The notes under the pieces are model-generated. The model was given only the letters and a program-made list of their open reading frames with translations, was not told the DNA's origin and did no database searches. The position numbers and the translations under genes are program-made. 64,000 nt of DNA from Annulohypoxylon bovei var. microspora (taxonomy: Eukaryota; Ascomycota; Sordariomycetes; Xylariales; Hypoxylaceae): NCBI GenBank assembly GCA_022836615.1, contig MU405240.1, positions 246,404-310,403 on the forward strand, given 5' to 3'. Position 1 is the first letter of the stretch, and every line of letters begins with the position of its first letter. Below, piece after piece: positions 31,709-46,000 of this stretch.

Positions 31709-34700
31709 ATCGTCAGCTTGAGATGCCGCGGCCGAGTCGACAGCGCCTCTTTGGCGCATTAGATTCGGCTACCTAACCGCGGATCGTGCCGCCGGGGAGA
31801 TGCTCTCCTGACGGTCATTGCCTACACAGGTAGGATGTGTTTCTAGGTTTCGAGATAGCCTGCGTCGATGACGGACGATTACCGTTCGTTGCGAACAGAC
31901 GTGATGCTTCGCTCGGGGGGCATCGAGAGGTTGCTATTGGGCACTACTGACACAGGAGCATCTCCCCCGGCCCCTTGACCTAATCTTAGGAACGAGCCGA
32001 GCGAATCTGAAATCTCCGGCGACTAGCTATTCTCCCCAGATCTATTTTATCAGGGGGATCCTGGGAGTCAGACCTAAGTTCCTTGAATCTCCCCGGACGA
32101 AAGCAAGAATTTTGAGATCCGTGAGAGCTTGCCCCGGGCGATACTGTATAATATCTTAACTAACTAGGGAGCTTTTTCACCGAACACGAGCTAGGTACTG
32201 TATTGCATTTGGTCGCAATATAGACCCCTTGGAACGGCGCCAACACTTTAATCTCTGGAATGTTCTATCCATCCCACCGGAACATTCAGCGAAGGAGAGG
32301 CGTCAGGGACACGGCGAGCTAGCATCTCGGCCGGTTCCAGGAATTATGACGACTCCTGTTTAATGCCCGCTAGTTGAACGACCATCCAACTTCTAACGAT
32401 TTCTCGAGAGCTGTTCTATTAAGACCAGTTCGCCTTGAGGTTTAAGGTCACATTTTGTTGCCTTTCTTGAAGGGTATTGCCACACTGAGAGCTATCAAGG
32501 CGAACACAGAAGTTGAACAGTGATGATTCCGGTGGTGCTAAGTACCCGAGGTTCCAATATCCCTTTTACCCGTAGAGGCGGTACAGTAGCTTGGGTGTCC
32601 CTGAAGGCGTATATTATGCAGCTTAGGGGTGTACCTATCCCAAGGGCCTGGGACTGGTTACTTCTTAGCGGGCAAAAGAAGAAAACAATAACTTGGAAAA
32701 GCTTATTCCCATTATTTAAGATCCGTCTATCATCGTGACCGTTTGGTTGCGCTCCGGGTTGACTTCTAGCGCTGGTGGATTTGTCGCATCGGAGAAGAAA
32801 ACGAATGAGGCAGGTTATGGCTCATTGGTAATAGCCATATATAAATATATATATGCATTCTACCATAGCAAGGAAATATACGCATTATCTTTACCCGAGC
32901 TTGCGGGACGGCGCAACGTTTTCTGATAGCTGGGCTTTTATCTCCCTATGTTCCCTTCGTGACACTCCAAAGGGAAAGCTTCCCGAATTTCCATGGCTGA
33001 GGCTCCCATATTCCTGCACCGAAAAGTATGCCATTTCAGGAATTCGAGGTGACCTAGACACGCGGCTATCTGCCTACTTGATGTAGGTATTGTAGGCAGG
33101 TATGTACGCATGCGCGCATGTAAGTATGTCTTGCTGTATGTCTTGCGCGCACCGTATCCTTTATTTGATAGGCATCGTTCTTCCAGTACCACGACCTCGG
33201 AGTATCGAGGACCAGCCGCATCTAGCCGAAAGGAGGGCAACCAGCCGCTCAGCTGTTGTAGATCTAAGTGATGTACATATGTAGGACCCTCTTCCAAGAA
33301 TGTAACCAACGCATCTGACCTGAGTACATATCTATCTGCCTGAGTCGATAGATACCTAGATAGGTCGAGGTATGATAGTCAAAAGGATGAGTGGCTTAGT
33401 CAAGTGTGGTAAAGGCGAATAAGAGCGGGAGAATATGATTCACATGTTACATTGGCCTAACTATGGCTTACAGTAGTCGACCGTTACATAGTATCCTGGC
33501 GCAACAGCGAATAGCGGTACTCGGCATATCATGACTTTTGATATGGTAGGCATGTACCTAGGCAGAGACGATCAAGAGACGAGGGCGGTGAAAGAAGATG
33601 CCATTCGCCTTTCTCCATCCCGTCCATCCAGCCATCCCACGTGCCGCCATATGCCGCGGGAAAATAACTCGCAAGGGTTAATGCTAACGGCGACCCTCCC
33701 CAATGAGGGGACCGGTGAGGCTTCTTACTGAGATATGAGATCTTATAATAGATAACCATAACTGCCTAGCCTATAGAGTGTAGTAAAGGGAGACGGAAAG
33801 GGAAAAAGGAGAGGGGTAATATGTATAGTCGCTCATCGAGAACTACATGTCCGTATTACATACATACTGTATAGCATACATAGGTAGATACCGTAGGTAG
33901 ATAGATGAAGATAGGAAAGTAAAGTGTATAATACCCCCCCCATGCCTCGACCCCCGCGTGGTGGATGCCTGTCAGAGAACAGGGTCCGCTATTCGCGACA
34001 TAAACTCGCGAGGAACGATGACTAATAGTTACATTGTCCTGAGCTCGATAGGGAAGATTCATGGGATTCCTTAAGAGTGATAGGAATGTGAAGAGTCTGG
34101 ATTGGATATTGAACATGCAATTGTTACTGTCCAAGGCGATCTCTACCTTTTAACCCTCGTCATCCTGGACCGTGGGGGTTGAGATATTTCCAGAAGGACC
34201 CTTATACGACAGAAATGAAGTGTTTAAGGACTCTGGGACGGTAGTGGTCAGGGGTTTCTGACCAAACATATTTCAAGTGTGGTTACACAGAATATACATA
34301 TTTCCTCGCTCTTCAATTCGAGTGCTAGTTGGGTTTATGGGATTTTTATAGAGGATGGGATTTTTCTCTTCGTCCTAAGCTTTTCCATCATCCAGCGTGA
34401 CCATCCCTTGAAGATCCCTACAGTAAAATACTTAAGCAGGTCGTAATCATCCCGTTAAAAAAAAAATAGATCCATCATATTTGGAGTTCTCCGGTCATGC
34501 TGCTATCCTGAATTCCGAGTCCCGGATTCGCTCCAAAGATATGCGGATCTCCGTCAAGACCCCTATTTTGACAGACCGGCTCCTCCACCGCTACCACCCG
34601 ATAAGTTTGTTTACACTGCATGTGAATTACCTAGACGGTACACCCCCCTGCTCATTTATCTCGTTTGTTTCGTAGATCATAGAAGTCACAACATCTGCAA

Positions 34701-35765
34701 CGTCGAGGTAGGTATCCAACCCGACATTCATGCCGCAGAACCGTTCCCCGGTTACACAGGTGCCAGCATCGACACGTTTCCTCTCGCTTCGGAAATCCTG
34801 CGTAGTTCAACCACCAAAAACAATAGCCGCCTAGGTGATATCGTCATAAAAAGGGATAAGTGACAGTAGACATCGATCTGATGCTTGGATGATTCGCTCC
34901 TATTCATCGACGGTAACTATTGGCGTATTGCCCAATGTTACAGTTGAGATAACCTATAACCGGCCATCTTCGCAAGTGGTAGACAAGACACAGCCGATAA
35001 TGAGATTGTGAGACATCCTATAATAGGGTAGTCAGTTGCCGGCTTCTCTATCGTGAATCGAATATTGGACGACCGGGTAATGTACCCTGAGATTTGCAAG
35101 GTCCACTATCTGCCAGGTCACAAGAAGGAATTCGTCGCCTAGAGGGGAAACACCAGAAGTAGTCGAATGGACGGGCAAGTCCTATTTGTAAAGCATTTTT
35201 TTGGAACCAATTGTTATGCTTTAATGATAAGCAACGCCTACGTACATGTTGCCAACGAGGTCGATCACCCCAGATTGACTTGTCGAAATCAAATATTCGT
35301 TATTTCAAACGCCGTTTGTGATGCCAAATTCCGATCAACCCACCCCGTGAGCCAATGGTAATCCCGATGCTGGTGTAAGTCATGAAACAGCAGTGGTATA
35401 TTTAAACTTCTTTTTCAACACCGGGTCCCCTGTCTTGGTATAAAATCACAATTCAACTCATCGCCCTCGTGTAGCACTGTTGATGATAGCACACTCAGAA
35501 TCGAAGTCTCCAAAGCGAGTCGGCTCAGGCGTGTCAGGGTGTCAGGCTGAGGCGAACTACTAAAGGTGAATAAGCGACAAAAGGCTACCGACTGAACTTC
35601 GTTAATAAATTCGGCGTATAATTCGTCTGTGTTCATTTCGTCGGTGCCAGAGGCGATTTAAAATCGCAGAATCCGTATGGGTATCATAGACGCCGTTGTC
35701 GCGGTACGGCGTCTATCGGCTTGTCCAGTTTTATTCCTCCCCACTGCGAGTACCGTAGTAATTGT

Positions 35766-36264
35766 TCATTTCCTACCCCTATTGGTAGCAGTTATCTTGC
35801 TGGTGCTCATTAGATCGCCAATATATTTCTGTAGAAACTTGTTATGGTTATCTAATTTGTCGTGTTCCTCCCTGACAGCCTCTATCCGGTTGAAGATCAT
35901 GAGGAGAGAATCTTGTAGTGCTCTCGCATGTCTAGAGGTGTTAGTCTAAATAAATTGACTAAATAAAATGAGACGGCATGTCTTACTTGTGAAGTTCTTC
36001 GCGTGCCTCGCGTCCCATAACTTCAATGTCCTCACTCGTCCTCCGAGGGCTCATCGCCCTGACATCGTCTGGTTCAAGATCAGGTTCCAGCGGTCCAACT
36101 TGGTTAGAGTCTCGAGGGACTATGAGAGTACCACTGCTCTTCCTATTAGGTAAGCGTGGTCGGATTGGGACGGGATTGTGAATCTCCTGGCTCTCTACGG
36201 AAGAGCTTGACGAGTCCGATCGCTCGGGAGGATTAGGTTTGGTGTCGATAGGTTCACTACTCAT
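35766..36264 (-). CDS. Short coiled-coil protein, SCOC/SCOCO family
   Basis: Two exons on the minus strand, 36264-35987 and 35931-35766, with a 55-bp intron (GTAAGA...CTCTAG, branch CTAAC) give 147 residues. The N-terminal part is disordered and Ser/Pro-rich, with conserved-looking RKSSGTLIVPRDS (41-53) and DDVRAMSPRRTSEDIE (66-81). The C-terminal exon carries the SCOC coiled coil (about 94-136): QDSLLMIFNRIEAVREEHDK, then LQKYIGDLMSTSK. In animals SCOC is a Golgi peripheral protein that binds ARL1 and takes part in autophagy. The fungal members keep only the short coiled coil, and their function is unproven. Without the second exon the domain is missed entirely. I am confident of the splice because both frames are coding-like and meet at consensus sites. 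Confidence 0.85.
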
Positions 36265-39200
36265 GATGGACGCGTTTGGATAGACAATCCTATTTACTGG
36301 TCCAGACCGTATAAATTGTATATCGAAAAGAAGTTATTGAGTTGGTAGAAGCGAAAGACGTTGAGCCGTAGTAGTTGTATTAGAATGGAATAAGGATGGC
36401 AATATGCCGTCGACGTTTACGCCCGTATCCTCCCGTCGCCCGAGCCTCGAAGGGATCGCCACCATTCACTGAAGATGCGCCGTGGTCGAGGAACGGGCAG
36501 AATAGGTGCGAGTACGTATGCGTGACAAGCCCGAAGCGTAAGTGTAGGTAACGAGAGAAAGGCGCAAGAGGTTGACTGGTTGGCTTGGCTAGTTCCTGCA
36601 AGTAGGATACATCGGCTCTTATTCTACAATTGTTATTTTGTTTTCGTAGGAGGGTGTGGGTTGTATAAGTCGGTCAGGCTACGGTAGCAGAAAGAAGATA
36701 GATGGGGTGGGCTTTGGGTAATAAGGGAGGAAGAAGCAGGAAGCAGAAAGAGGTCTAACGGGACCCGGGTCTTGCGAATCGGGGATGAGCGGGGGGGAAC
36801 CAATTCGACGTAGTTTGAAGTGATCGTCAGTCAAGACCTCAGGACTTTGAACGGGGGGTGCAACAGGTGTTTTGGGGGGTGACTAGGTGACTGGGTGAGC
36901 GATGGTTATGGTTATGGTTGCGTGGTTGGGTTTTTGCGCTGGTCGAATATGGAAGAGTCTGTGTGGTCAGCGAACTTCGTGGGTCGTTGTCGATCGGTAC
37001 AAAAATGTTGAAAGGACGGCAGGACGACGTTTTTGTTTGGCCTCTGATGTGACAGAGATTACGGCGCAGGGGGGAACTTGACTTAGTGACATAGACACAG
37101 TAAAGATAACACGGTATAGTTCGGTACGTTCCAAAACGGTCCCACCTCGCTTGTTTGCTAGGATGTAGGTTGTCTACGTACATACCTACTTAGTTTATAT
37201 ATCTACGTATCTAAGTATGAAAGTACCTTTGACTAAGGGAACCCCTGTCCCTACGATTTTGAATGTACCTAGGTACTTGACCCTTGATGAAAGTAGGGGT
37301 TCTCTCTTTTCCCTTCGCCGTTGAGGTCATTTGGGTCACCACAGTTGCCTATGTATGTAGGTACGCATGGAAAACACCACCAGAAGAATCATTAAGGGAA
37401 GTTGCCTCACTTCGACAATTCGATTATCATACCTACCTAGCAGCTAGATAATAGTTGAGGATTGAAGTTAACAAGCACTGGTGCAAGGTTGATTACCATT
37501 GTACCTTTTTACATTACATATGTATCTACATATGTAGGTATGAAGTATGGAGTATGCATGATCCATTTCATCTTTCACAAGCCAAGCCGATGTATGTCGT
37601 GATGCCGAATAGATACAAGTACCCAGGCAGATAGACATACCACTTATCAAATGGATGTTTCCGAAGCATACCGCACTCATTATCATTAGTTAATAGTCTC
37701 TTTGGTAGGCGATTCTCAACTGCCACGTTTGGACCCGTGCCTTACAAAGATCAATGCCAGCTAATTCCGCTGACTGTCAAAATTTTGAATATAGTCAAGC
37801 TTGCTATATACATGTTTCCTTTATTGCTTTATAGACTTGAAACATGATAGTAGTGGTGAGGAAAAGGGAACGTCTCAGAAAAGATAATGAAGTCCTATTA
37901 TTTCTTACAAATATCCGAAAAGACAACCACAATATTCTCGCGCAGAGAACCACTGAAGAGCATCCACATACAATAATCCCAGTCGCGCAGATCGTCGTCA
38001 ACTTGTACGACCCCAACAGGTCGCTCATGATTGGAGGATATGATAAGGAGTGGTCCCTTGTATGGGGAATGGACAGGCGTGGTAACGAGGAATGGGATTT
38101 TTGATGGATTCCCCTCGGGCTTGGCCCACCCTAAGCCTGGCCAATGGCCTCTCTCGGGCTCCTGGGCTGGAGAGAGAGGTTGATGGAGCACGGCAATCTT
38201 AGACCGTTTCTAAGGGGCTCTGTGATGGGCAACTGATCTTAAAAAGCCTGCTTCACAACGACGCTTTCAGTAAGTGATAAGCAAAAGGCTCCGTCCAACG
38301 ACCCATTATGATGCCTAGAAGATTCTCACAATCTGGCGGTCGGAGTGACACCCGAACCAAACTTGACTTGTTTGATGAGCTACGCCGCGAACTGTCGCAT
38401 ACCTCAGCGTTGTTCAGATCACTGCATACATAGTGCCGCCGGGTCAAAAAGTAAGAAGCCAACTATGTTGAAGATGTCTCTGGTCGCGCGTCAAAAAGGA
38501 GGCGTTTTAAATGAAAAAAAGGAACGCGACTCGGAGGGGGAGTGCGGCATATGACTGGTCTATCGTCTCCCTTGGCGCAGATTAAAGTTGTTCTTCTGCC
38601 CTGCAAGGCGCCAATTTCAGAGGATGGGAGAAGGACCCCTAAAAACGTCTTTTGGGATTTCGGCGGATGCAGGTTAGGCAAAATGCCAGTTGCCCTCCTT
38701 CAAATCCCCATGACATGGCAAGAATACCACTAGTGATAGTGTCATCACTAGACCATTCATAGCAGCGGAAAGCCTTACTACTGCCTCATTCCCTAGATTT
38801 ACAATTCCCAATTCCCAATTCCCTCGAATATCGATTCGAATATTGATTCGAAATAATGACACACGGGGTATCAAGGTATTGATAGGTCCCTTAGAATATT
38901 CGAGATGATACAGAGATGGCGTAATCGGTATGTTCTCGGGTCTTTTTTTGAGCGGTTCAACCACCTAGCGCTAGAAACGGACCTTGGGAATATGACGATT
39001 CTTACATGGACGTGGACGGATGGAATATCTGGGGCACTTGAGCTGAAGCAGAGCTGGGCTAGCTTTGCACAGTCGATGGTACAGTATGAAAATTTCCCGG
39101 CATGTAGCTATCAGTAAGTACCGAAGTACTTTAATGATGCGATGTTTCTAAGCCGGAAGTGGGACCATTCTACCCCCCTGGCGTGTATCGAAACTCTTTT

Positions 39201-42200
39201 GTGATGTCATCTCTGTCAAATGTGTGGTACATATATACATTTCAGTGCTGTGACAGCTCCAATGCGAAAGCAGCAGGCGCTTTTGTGTTCTTGTATGTAT
39301 CCCTTCCAACTTGAAGTCCGTGGGCCAAAGTTACCTAGTACCTATTCGCTATTTTAGTATAATTTTACAACATAGGACAAAGGCATTAATGTTTTAGCTA
39401 CTCGTAGCACGGCAGGACGGTAGGACAGCCCACCAGGATGGGTACAAAGGAAACAATCGAAGGGGAAGGCGACGATCAAAATGTTAAAATCTCCCTTTAT
39501 CATCAATATACTCACAGCCCTTGTGTTATTAGTCTATTAGTTTATCAAGCTGTCAAGTTGTTCTAACAGTTGGCCAAACGCCGTTTTTTCCCCCTTCTAC
39601 ATGCCTTACCCGCCATCAAATCATTGCCGTCATTGGAAGGTATTAGTCAATCCTCATTTTGAACCTTGCAATTGATGGCATTTCTATTAAGCCCCAAATG
39701 CCCCGTCTTTTTAGTCTTAAGTACTTCAGATTTCTTCAATGCATTGAAATACGTTTGGTTTTGTCCAAAGCCACGAGGCACTTAACGTGGCCGCTTGCTA
39801 ATTTCATCGTGCAGAATCGTGGTGACGACATGTGTCCCAGAACTAAGAGAACCAAGCGAGAACAGAAAGGCATCAGTGATATTAATAATAGCCTTCACCG
39901 GAACTGACCTATATTACACATTTAGACATATGTACCTACCTACCTACCTACATACATATTTCAATAGACCAGACTGTTAAGAAATTCCATTTACCCCCGC
40001 GTTTATTAGGACCATTATGTGTGTCAGCCACTATGCCGACCCGAGTACAATGATACATCTAAGACCCTTTAATCTCAGCCCCCGAAAGCTGTCTCTCCAA
40101 ATTCTCCATAGAACCCATGAAACCCTTTAAAGCCTTCGTCATTTCTCGATTTCCCTTTCGCGATCTCCTGCTGGTTACCGCTGCTTGTGCGTATGCTGTG
40201 GAACATTGATGACATCACACCCAAATCCGTCTCAGGGAAAGATTCAATATTGAAATGTACCTATGTAGGTAGGCAGTCTTATTTTCCCTTATTAAACGTT
40301 TCATTAATACGTATGTATACGTGCATGTGCCAACCAAATTAACATTGAATGTAGTAAACTACCTATGTAACATTGTAACAATACCTTTTTAACCATTCAA
40401 ATATTTGAATAAACATATCCAAGCATGTATGCACTGTAAGGTACGGTATATATGTACCCACTATAAGGTACAAAAAAATATAGTTATACCCGATAAGGTG
40501 TTCTACTATTGCACTTAAATAACTCTATCTGATTTGTGCCCGCCTCTCCGAAGTCTAAACGTTCTTAGGACCGAATCTGCAAGCCTCACCTTGTTCTCTT
40601 CCCTTTACCATCAATACCTGACACAGCAGACACAGCTATCAGCCCATTAACCAGTTATATAATGTGGCTTTATGTGTCATCCATCACCACGTAATACAGC
40701 ACAACTATGACTATGAGGAACCTTACCCAGCTTTTGACTTACTGGGTATATGAAGTTGATAGGTAGATGGTCGCTCCATCCGCAATACTCGGCATCTCCG
40801 CCCCTCAGTCCGTCAGTGCTATCCCACGCTGAATCACGGAGACCCGAATATCTCATCGAAACAAGGAAAAAAAGAGGCACTTCACCGACAAGAAGCTGCC
40901 TAGAAGTGCCGATCCCATGGCTTCCGCGACGCTCGTCTAACGTATCCGGCCAATCAGGCATCATGGAGGCAGACATCCTCTCCTCCAGGTCTAGTACCCA
41001 GTGATCGGCGCTTGCTGGGGCCAAGTCTCGTTGTTCGGAGCATTCTCGCCTCTGGTTTTTACGCACCCCCAAAAATCCATATCACGAGGACCTCTTCATG
41101 TCTGCGCCCTGCCACGTGCAACCTGAGCCGTTGCCTCTGCTCTGCGTGCATAGTCCGCCCATAGGAAGCGGGGAGCCTTGACTTGTTGTAAGGCACAATG
41201 ACACACCCCACCGACCAGCTTATCAGATGGCGGCCCAGTCAAGATATGGCTCAAACCCACCAAGGCCTCCTCGATGCTGTATGTAGGCGTATTGTTGGCT
41301 AGTTGTGTATTACCGGGAGATAGGGTGCCGTTACGAAGTCATCAGGCGTTATGAGATGATCTCCGGCTTGAAAACAGCCAACTTGGCATAATTGGTAACT
41401 ACTGGCGTCAGGAACCAACGCCATCCGGATCTAACTCATACATTTAGCTTATAACTACGCCTATGTATGGGAGGTAAGAATCCTCGTGTTAAGTGGTTTA
41501 CGCTGATCACTGGTAATCGGTATTCATACCACGCTTAGTCTTGGGTCTCTTCTAGCTCTTTTCGAAACGTGGAAATCCGTCAGAGCCTCGTTCTGATTTC
41601 GGTTCCTGACGCCTATCTACGTAGGTAGTCGACCTGCCACAAACTCATAAACTAAGATCTGCATGACGCGGTATGTAAAATTCTTCATTATTACAGTATC
41701 ATCGGATTACGAAAGACTAGGCAGACTATAGTTTCTCGTGGACCTCTTCCACTTAGGAATCGACAGCATCGCGATCAGCAGGCGACAGTCGCCCTGATCT
41801 GCAATGCAAGTCCGCGAACTCGAGAATGACAAAGGCCGGGATTGAGTGCATTCTATTATGTATGTATATACGCCAGCCTGCCTAATAGATCGTGCATAGC
41901 TTGTGTTGCGGAATACCTAACAAAGTAAGTTGGGCTTGAAGCAAAACTCCACCGATGCCCCTTGTCCGACACCCCCCTCCACGTGCTAATGCGTGAGGGC
42001 GTCACATATGGTGATTTCTAGAATGGTGTGAACATCGAGGAATAGAGGATGTTTCAACTTAGTATTTGCCCTGTATTACACATGCATGCTCACACATTAG
42101 GCAAAACTATTTTTGAACCTCGTTCCTATCAGAGTGGGTACAGGACCCGACGGATATTTTATCGAAGTCGTGGAACTCGAATCCCACCAATGGCATACAT

Positions 42201-42556
42201 GTGTACAGGATTCTATCCTCGACATGGTATTGGTGTATCACTTTTCTCGAGTTTCAAGGACATAGATTCATGCCTCGCCCATGATATTTTATCTACTCTC
42301 GAAGCTAGCCGATCTAAACGTCTACCTACCCAGGTTAACGAAGTTTCGTTAGAGTTCAATGCTGCTAACTAATAACGCATAAAACGCATACAACATCCTT
42401 CAAAGTACATTATGGCTTTACCTAAGCTTCATTATAGTTGAATTCAGGTATTTTGTCACGAAATTCTAGTCCTACGCACTTTTACAAATTTACCCTATCA
42501 AACACTAAGCAAAGGAACCCCGATTAGGAAGAAATATACCTTGAGAGGCCGCGCGT
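36265..42556. other. Long gene-poor region
   Basis: 6.3 kb without a supportable gene. The first 900 bp upstream of the SCOC-type gene should hold its promoter. Copies of TACCTAGGTA (37266-37275), CCTACC tracts (near 39934-39949) and TATG/CATA microsatellites are scattered through it. AT-rich repeats TCGAATAT/TCGATTCGAA occur near 38823-38850. ORFs of up to about 130 codons (for example 40677-41072, minus) lack domain-like patterns. Confidence 0.55.
37266..37275. repeat. TACCTAGGTA decamer
   Basis: An exact copy of the recurring palindromic decamer. Confidence 0.9.
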
Positions 42557-43032
42557 ATGGAGAGAGTTCTACTTCATGGGGAGGAGGACATGGAGGCCAT
42601 GGTCGCGCAGATTAACGAGACGCAGTAGTATATGGTTGGAATCGGCACTGTTTTGGGATATTCACGTGAGAGCGCAAGGCACTTCGAAAGGAAAATCCTT
42701 GTACCTGAAGGTTTCTCCAAACATTCAAAGCAGTATGAGCTTTTCAGAGATGCTAGAGGACATCCCGCCGTGTCCTCGCAGCTCTGATCCAGGAGATTCA
42801 AATATTTGATCTAGGGGCTTCAAACGAAGCGATCATTGACGAAGTTTTAATGTGGCAAGCAGGGCAATGTTTTCCTTGGAAGATATTCAAAACGAGAGGT
42901 TCTACGCCGGCCAAATTTTCCTATCCAACCCAGAATGCTAAGTCTAATAGCACGCCAGCTATCGAGCTTGCCACCGCTAAACCTACCGGAGACACGGTAA
43001 ATATATACCTACCCAGAGGACAGTGGCGATAA
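42557..43032 (+). pseudogene. Possible coding relic with a stop and a frameshift
   Basis: From ATG 42557 the frame looks coding (MERVLLHGEEDMEAMVAQIN) but meets TAG at 42626-42628. It continues in the same frame with YSRESARHFERKILVPEGF and QYELFRDARGHPAVSS to TGA 42785-42787. Coding character then moves to the next frame near 42765-42780 (ALIQEIQIFDLGASNEAII, then DEVLMWQAGQCFPW), which stays open to 43032. Two breaks in under 500 bp suggest a decayed exon set. I recognise no family; a mobile-element fragment or an old host gene are both possible. Confidence 0.27.
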
Positions 43033-46000
43033 CTAGAGACTTTAGCTCCCTCGAGATAGAGTTGCGAAAGGACAAAACACCAGGAGTCAATGCGATGACA
43101 TCCGCAAAACGCGTACCGTTTTGGTCACTAAGTCACGAAATTCCGGCTCATCCCGTCGATGGAAACGTAACGGAGACTTGGAAAAGGGGACGGTGAAGCA
43201 GGAAGACGGTAACGATACCCTTCACTGCCTCCACTAGCAGCTTCGAAATTTCCACGATAATACCGAATTCCTTTTTAACGTGTAAATCCTTCGGAAACCT
43301 GGACGAACAACCGGCCAAGTACGCCAATACTGTTTGGGACGATAACAAATACCCGTAGCGACCCGTTGTTAAATTCGTCACTCCTCAGCAGTACACCTAG
43401 AAGTACAGGAGAAAACTCTTCTTAGAGGACCAGCATGAGGGTCGATCCAGTAGGCGCTGCAAGAGTAGTTGCTTCTCAGCCCCTTTGTCTCCATAATCGA
43501 AACCCGTATTGACCTTTCCGCCCCCTTTAGACCCAAATCACACGATAAGGCCTCGTCATTTTATCGTCATTTAGATCCACATCCGAAAACTCCCGTAGAC
43601 GGCAATTACTGATTCATAATTCGGTCGGAGCATTTTCCGGCATCTCTACAACGGTTAAGTAATTCAAACAGACCGAGGAGAGGGAGGGTTTGTAAGTTCA
43701 GATCCTATGCCAAGCTACAGTGTGACACGCACGATGTTCACGCGGCTCTCGGTAGCAGCTCCGGCTACTAGCGCCTTGAGGCGGAAAATCGAACACAGAG
43801 ATACTAGAAGATCAATGTTATCAGTGTTAAAGAGCATTGACAAAGTCCCCGACTGAGCATGGGTCTGAGCGTCGTATGTTCAATCTGCCAGCTTGAGGCA
43901 ACGGAAAGTAACTGCGGTACCCGACGTCGTATCCAGCATTGGTGAAGTTCGATTGTAAAAAGACAGGCTCGGACCCGCAGGATATCTAGAACAAATGCGA
44001 AAGCTGTCCGTTGTCGGCCGGTGTATACGATCCAGTACCACCGCAACGTATAATTAAATTAAGAGACCGAATTGTGAAACCCCATCTTGGCTGGCAGGTT
44101 ATATGTATGTGTGTGTATGTGCACACACATGAAATATAGCGATGGCGGAAGGAAAATATAAAGGGGCATCGCACAAATTCAATTGAGTAATCCGAATAGT
44201 AATATATTTATGTTGACAAACCATAGTCGCGTCCCTATCTCCCGACTGCCGAACTGCAAATTGAATATAAATATCGTTGCCGCGCGCAGGTGTGAGTGGG
44301 ATAGCTCGGGCTGCTCGGGTCAACATTGCCAGCGTCACGAGGACGCCCACACGTACCCTGCTACAAGCACGCCGCCGTGACGATAGCTTCGTTACATCGG
44401 GCACCGCAGCTGTAGAAATAATAACAATAAAAAGCCTCGCGAGATTGCCAGCCGATCCCGTCGAGGAACAGCTAACCCTAGAGTCGTATGCATAGGTTGG
44501 GAAACGCCTTCGCGCTGCCGACTGCGTCCTTCCCGTTCGGCAGATTGACAGTTGACAGTTGACAGTTGCTGGCAACCCGGTATGTATGTATAAGCTTCGC
44601 GCGCTCGCTCGACTTCCAGCCAGCTCAGCTGGGCGATCGACGCCCCTTTTCGTATAACTCGGGAGCTCGGATGCGCGGGATCACCGCTGTCAGCCCTTCG
44701 CGGATTTTTTGGGTATCTCAGTGAGTTAGCGTGGCCTTTTTCTTTTAATCAGGCCGAGACGCTCGCGGTATTGATCGCCGAGCTGGAAGGGACAAGAGAA
44801 AACTTTCTGGCGAACTTTTGTCTTGGGGAGGTAGGCTACAAAGTGTTACAGCGCGCCAAGTCGGTAGAGTTGATTTTCGCGTCGGTGTTGTAAAGGGTCT
44901 AGTTTAGTGTAGGGGGGTTTTCTTTTTCTTTTTTCTCCGAGAAAGGTCGGGCGAGGGACTGATTCACTATGTAGGATCTATCTATCTAGGTACTTACTCG
45001 TTAAGGAGCTTAGAAGCGTTGCTCACTCTTTGGCATCCTTGTTGAGAAATCAAGCAGCGATGTCTAAAGTCGAGGATTTACTCTAATTATAACTAGGTAC
45101 CTGCTACCTATATATTAGTGTGATAGGATAAAAATATAGTTAGTAATTCCGTACAAAAGTCGAAGATTAGCAATAAATCTCGATATCGAAACTCTGAGAT
45201 GTTTCTTAAATTTCAGCCACGAAAGCAATCGTATGTTATATTCGTTCTTTCAAGGATCACTCTCGAGTCATCAATATAAAATAAGAAGTATTCTTAAGGT
45301 CAGGTCTCGCTACAACTACCATCAAGACATTCTCCCTGGAAACCACACTGTTACATAAAAAATCACATACATACATGCCTATTTGGTTAGGTGAGTAGGA
45401 AGAGTTAGACATTAAGGAGTTTTCACATTGATTCAATGAAACAGGGATTGTAATAGTGCTGGGACACGGAGTGAGTTGGAGAGTATTTGAAGACATGCTT
45501 AAGCGAATGTGCCTTGGACCTAACTAGGAATACTAAATCAGCAAAGAGCATTTCAATAACAGGTTCAACAGCTACTGTAGTTACTCGCTCAAAATGAGGC
45601 AGAATAAAGGCTGACCAATTGGACGGCCAGTTTTCTCTTTCAAGTTACCCACATGACTTGTTGACTCCTCATGCTCCGAATGATCAGCTGTCTCCAAGCT
45701 CCTTTATAGAGACCTCCTGTTTTCCCAAATAGAAAATCTGCCGACCGTAATGTCTTGGCCCCCTTATGTAAACGAGACCTATTAAGGTGGCTACTAATAA
45801 CCATATAGGGTAGGAATAAGCGTGCTTGTAGGAGTATGATTTTCTTAAAGATCTAGTCATCACGAACTCGAAGACCTACGTATTTACTACATGTAGCAAC
45901 GGAGAACCTTATAAATGAGATATTAATACCACGTATTGCAAAGTGTGCCTACCTACTTTAAAATCCACTTTCTATATTCCATTAAATTGATAGTCTATCG

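Larger units (their letters stand above)
30363..35765. other. Long intergenic region with GC-rich poly-T islands
   Basis: 5.4 kb with no supportable protein gene. At 31150-31440 a GC-rich segment is bracketed by long T runs (about 31147-31159 and 31353-31370). At 31684-31708 GTAAGT occurs four times. Nested inverted repeats lie at 32387-32515. TACCTAGGTA or its short forms occur at 30482, 31476 and 33555. A 36-codon ORF at 31868-31978 is too short to support. Confidence 0.55.

Noticed and set aside
31868..31978. 36-codon ORF downstream of the GC-rich poly-T island
   Set aside because: It is too short, with no conserved feature; chance is sufficient.
40068..40190. Minus-strand segment resembling a terminal exon (MTKALKGFMGSMENLERQLS) after an acceptor-like TTCCACAG
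   Set aside because: No upstream exon with coding character exists within 400 bp. Purine-rich DNA gives protein-like translations in two frames here.
40677..41072. 131-codon minus-strand ORF
   Set aside because: It begins at a non-ATG codon, and no flanking exon, domain or promoter could be found.
44099..44575. 158-codon minus-strand ORF
   Set aside because: Part of it translates the GT/CA repeat and the TTGACAG repeat, and the remainder has no protein-like pattern.
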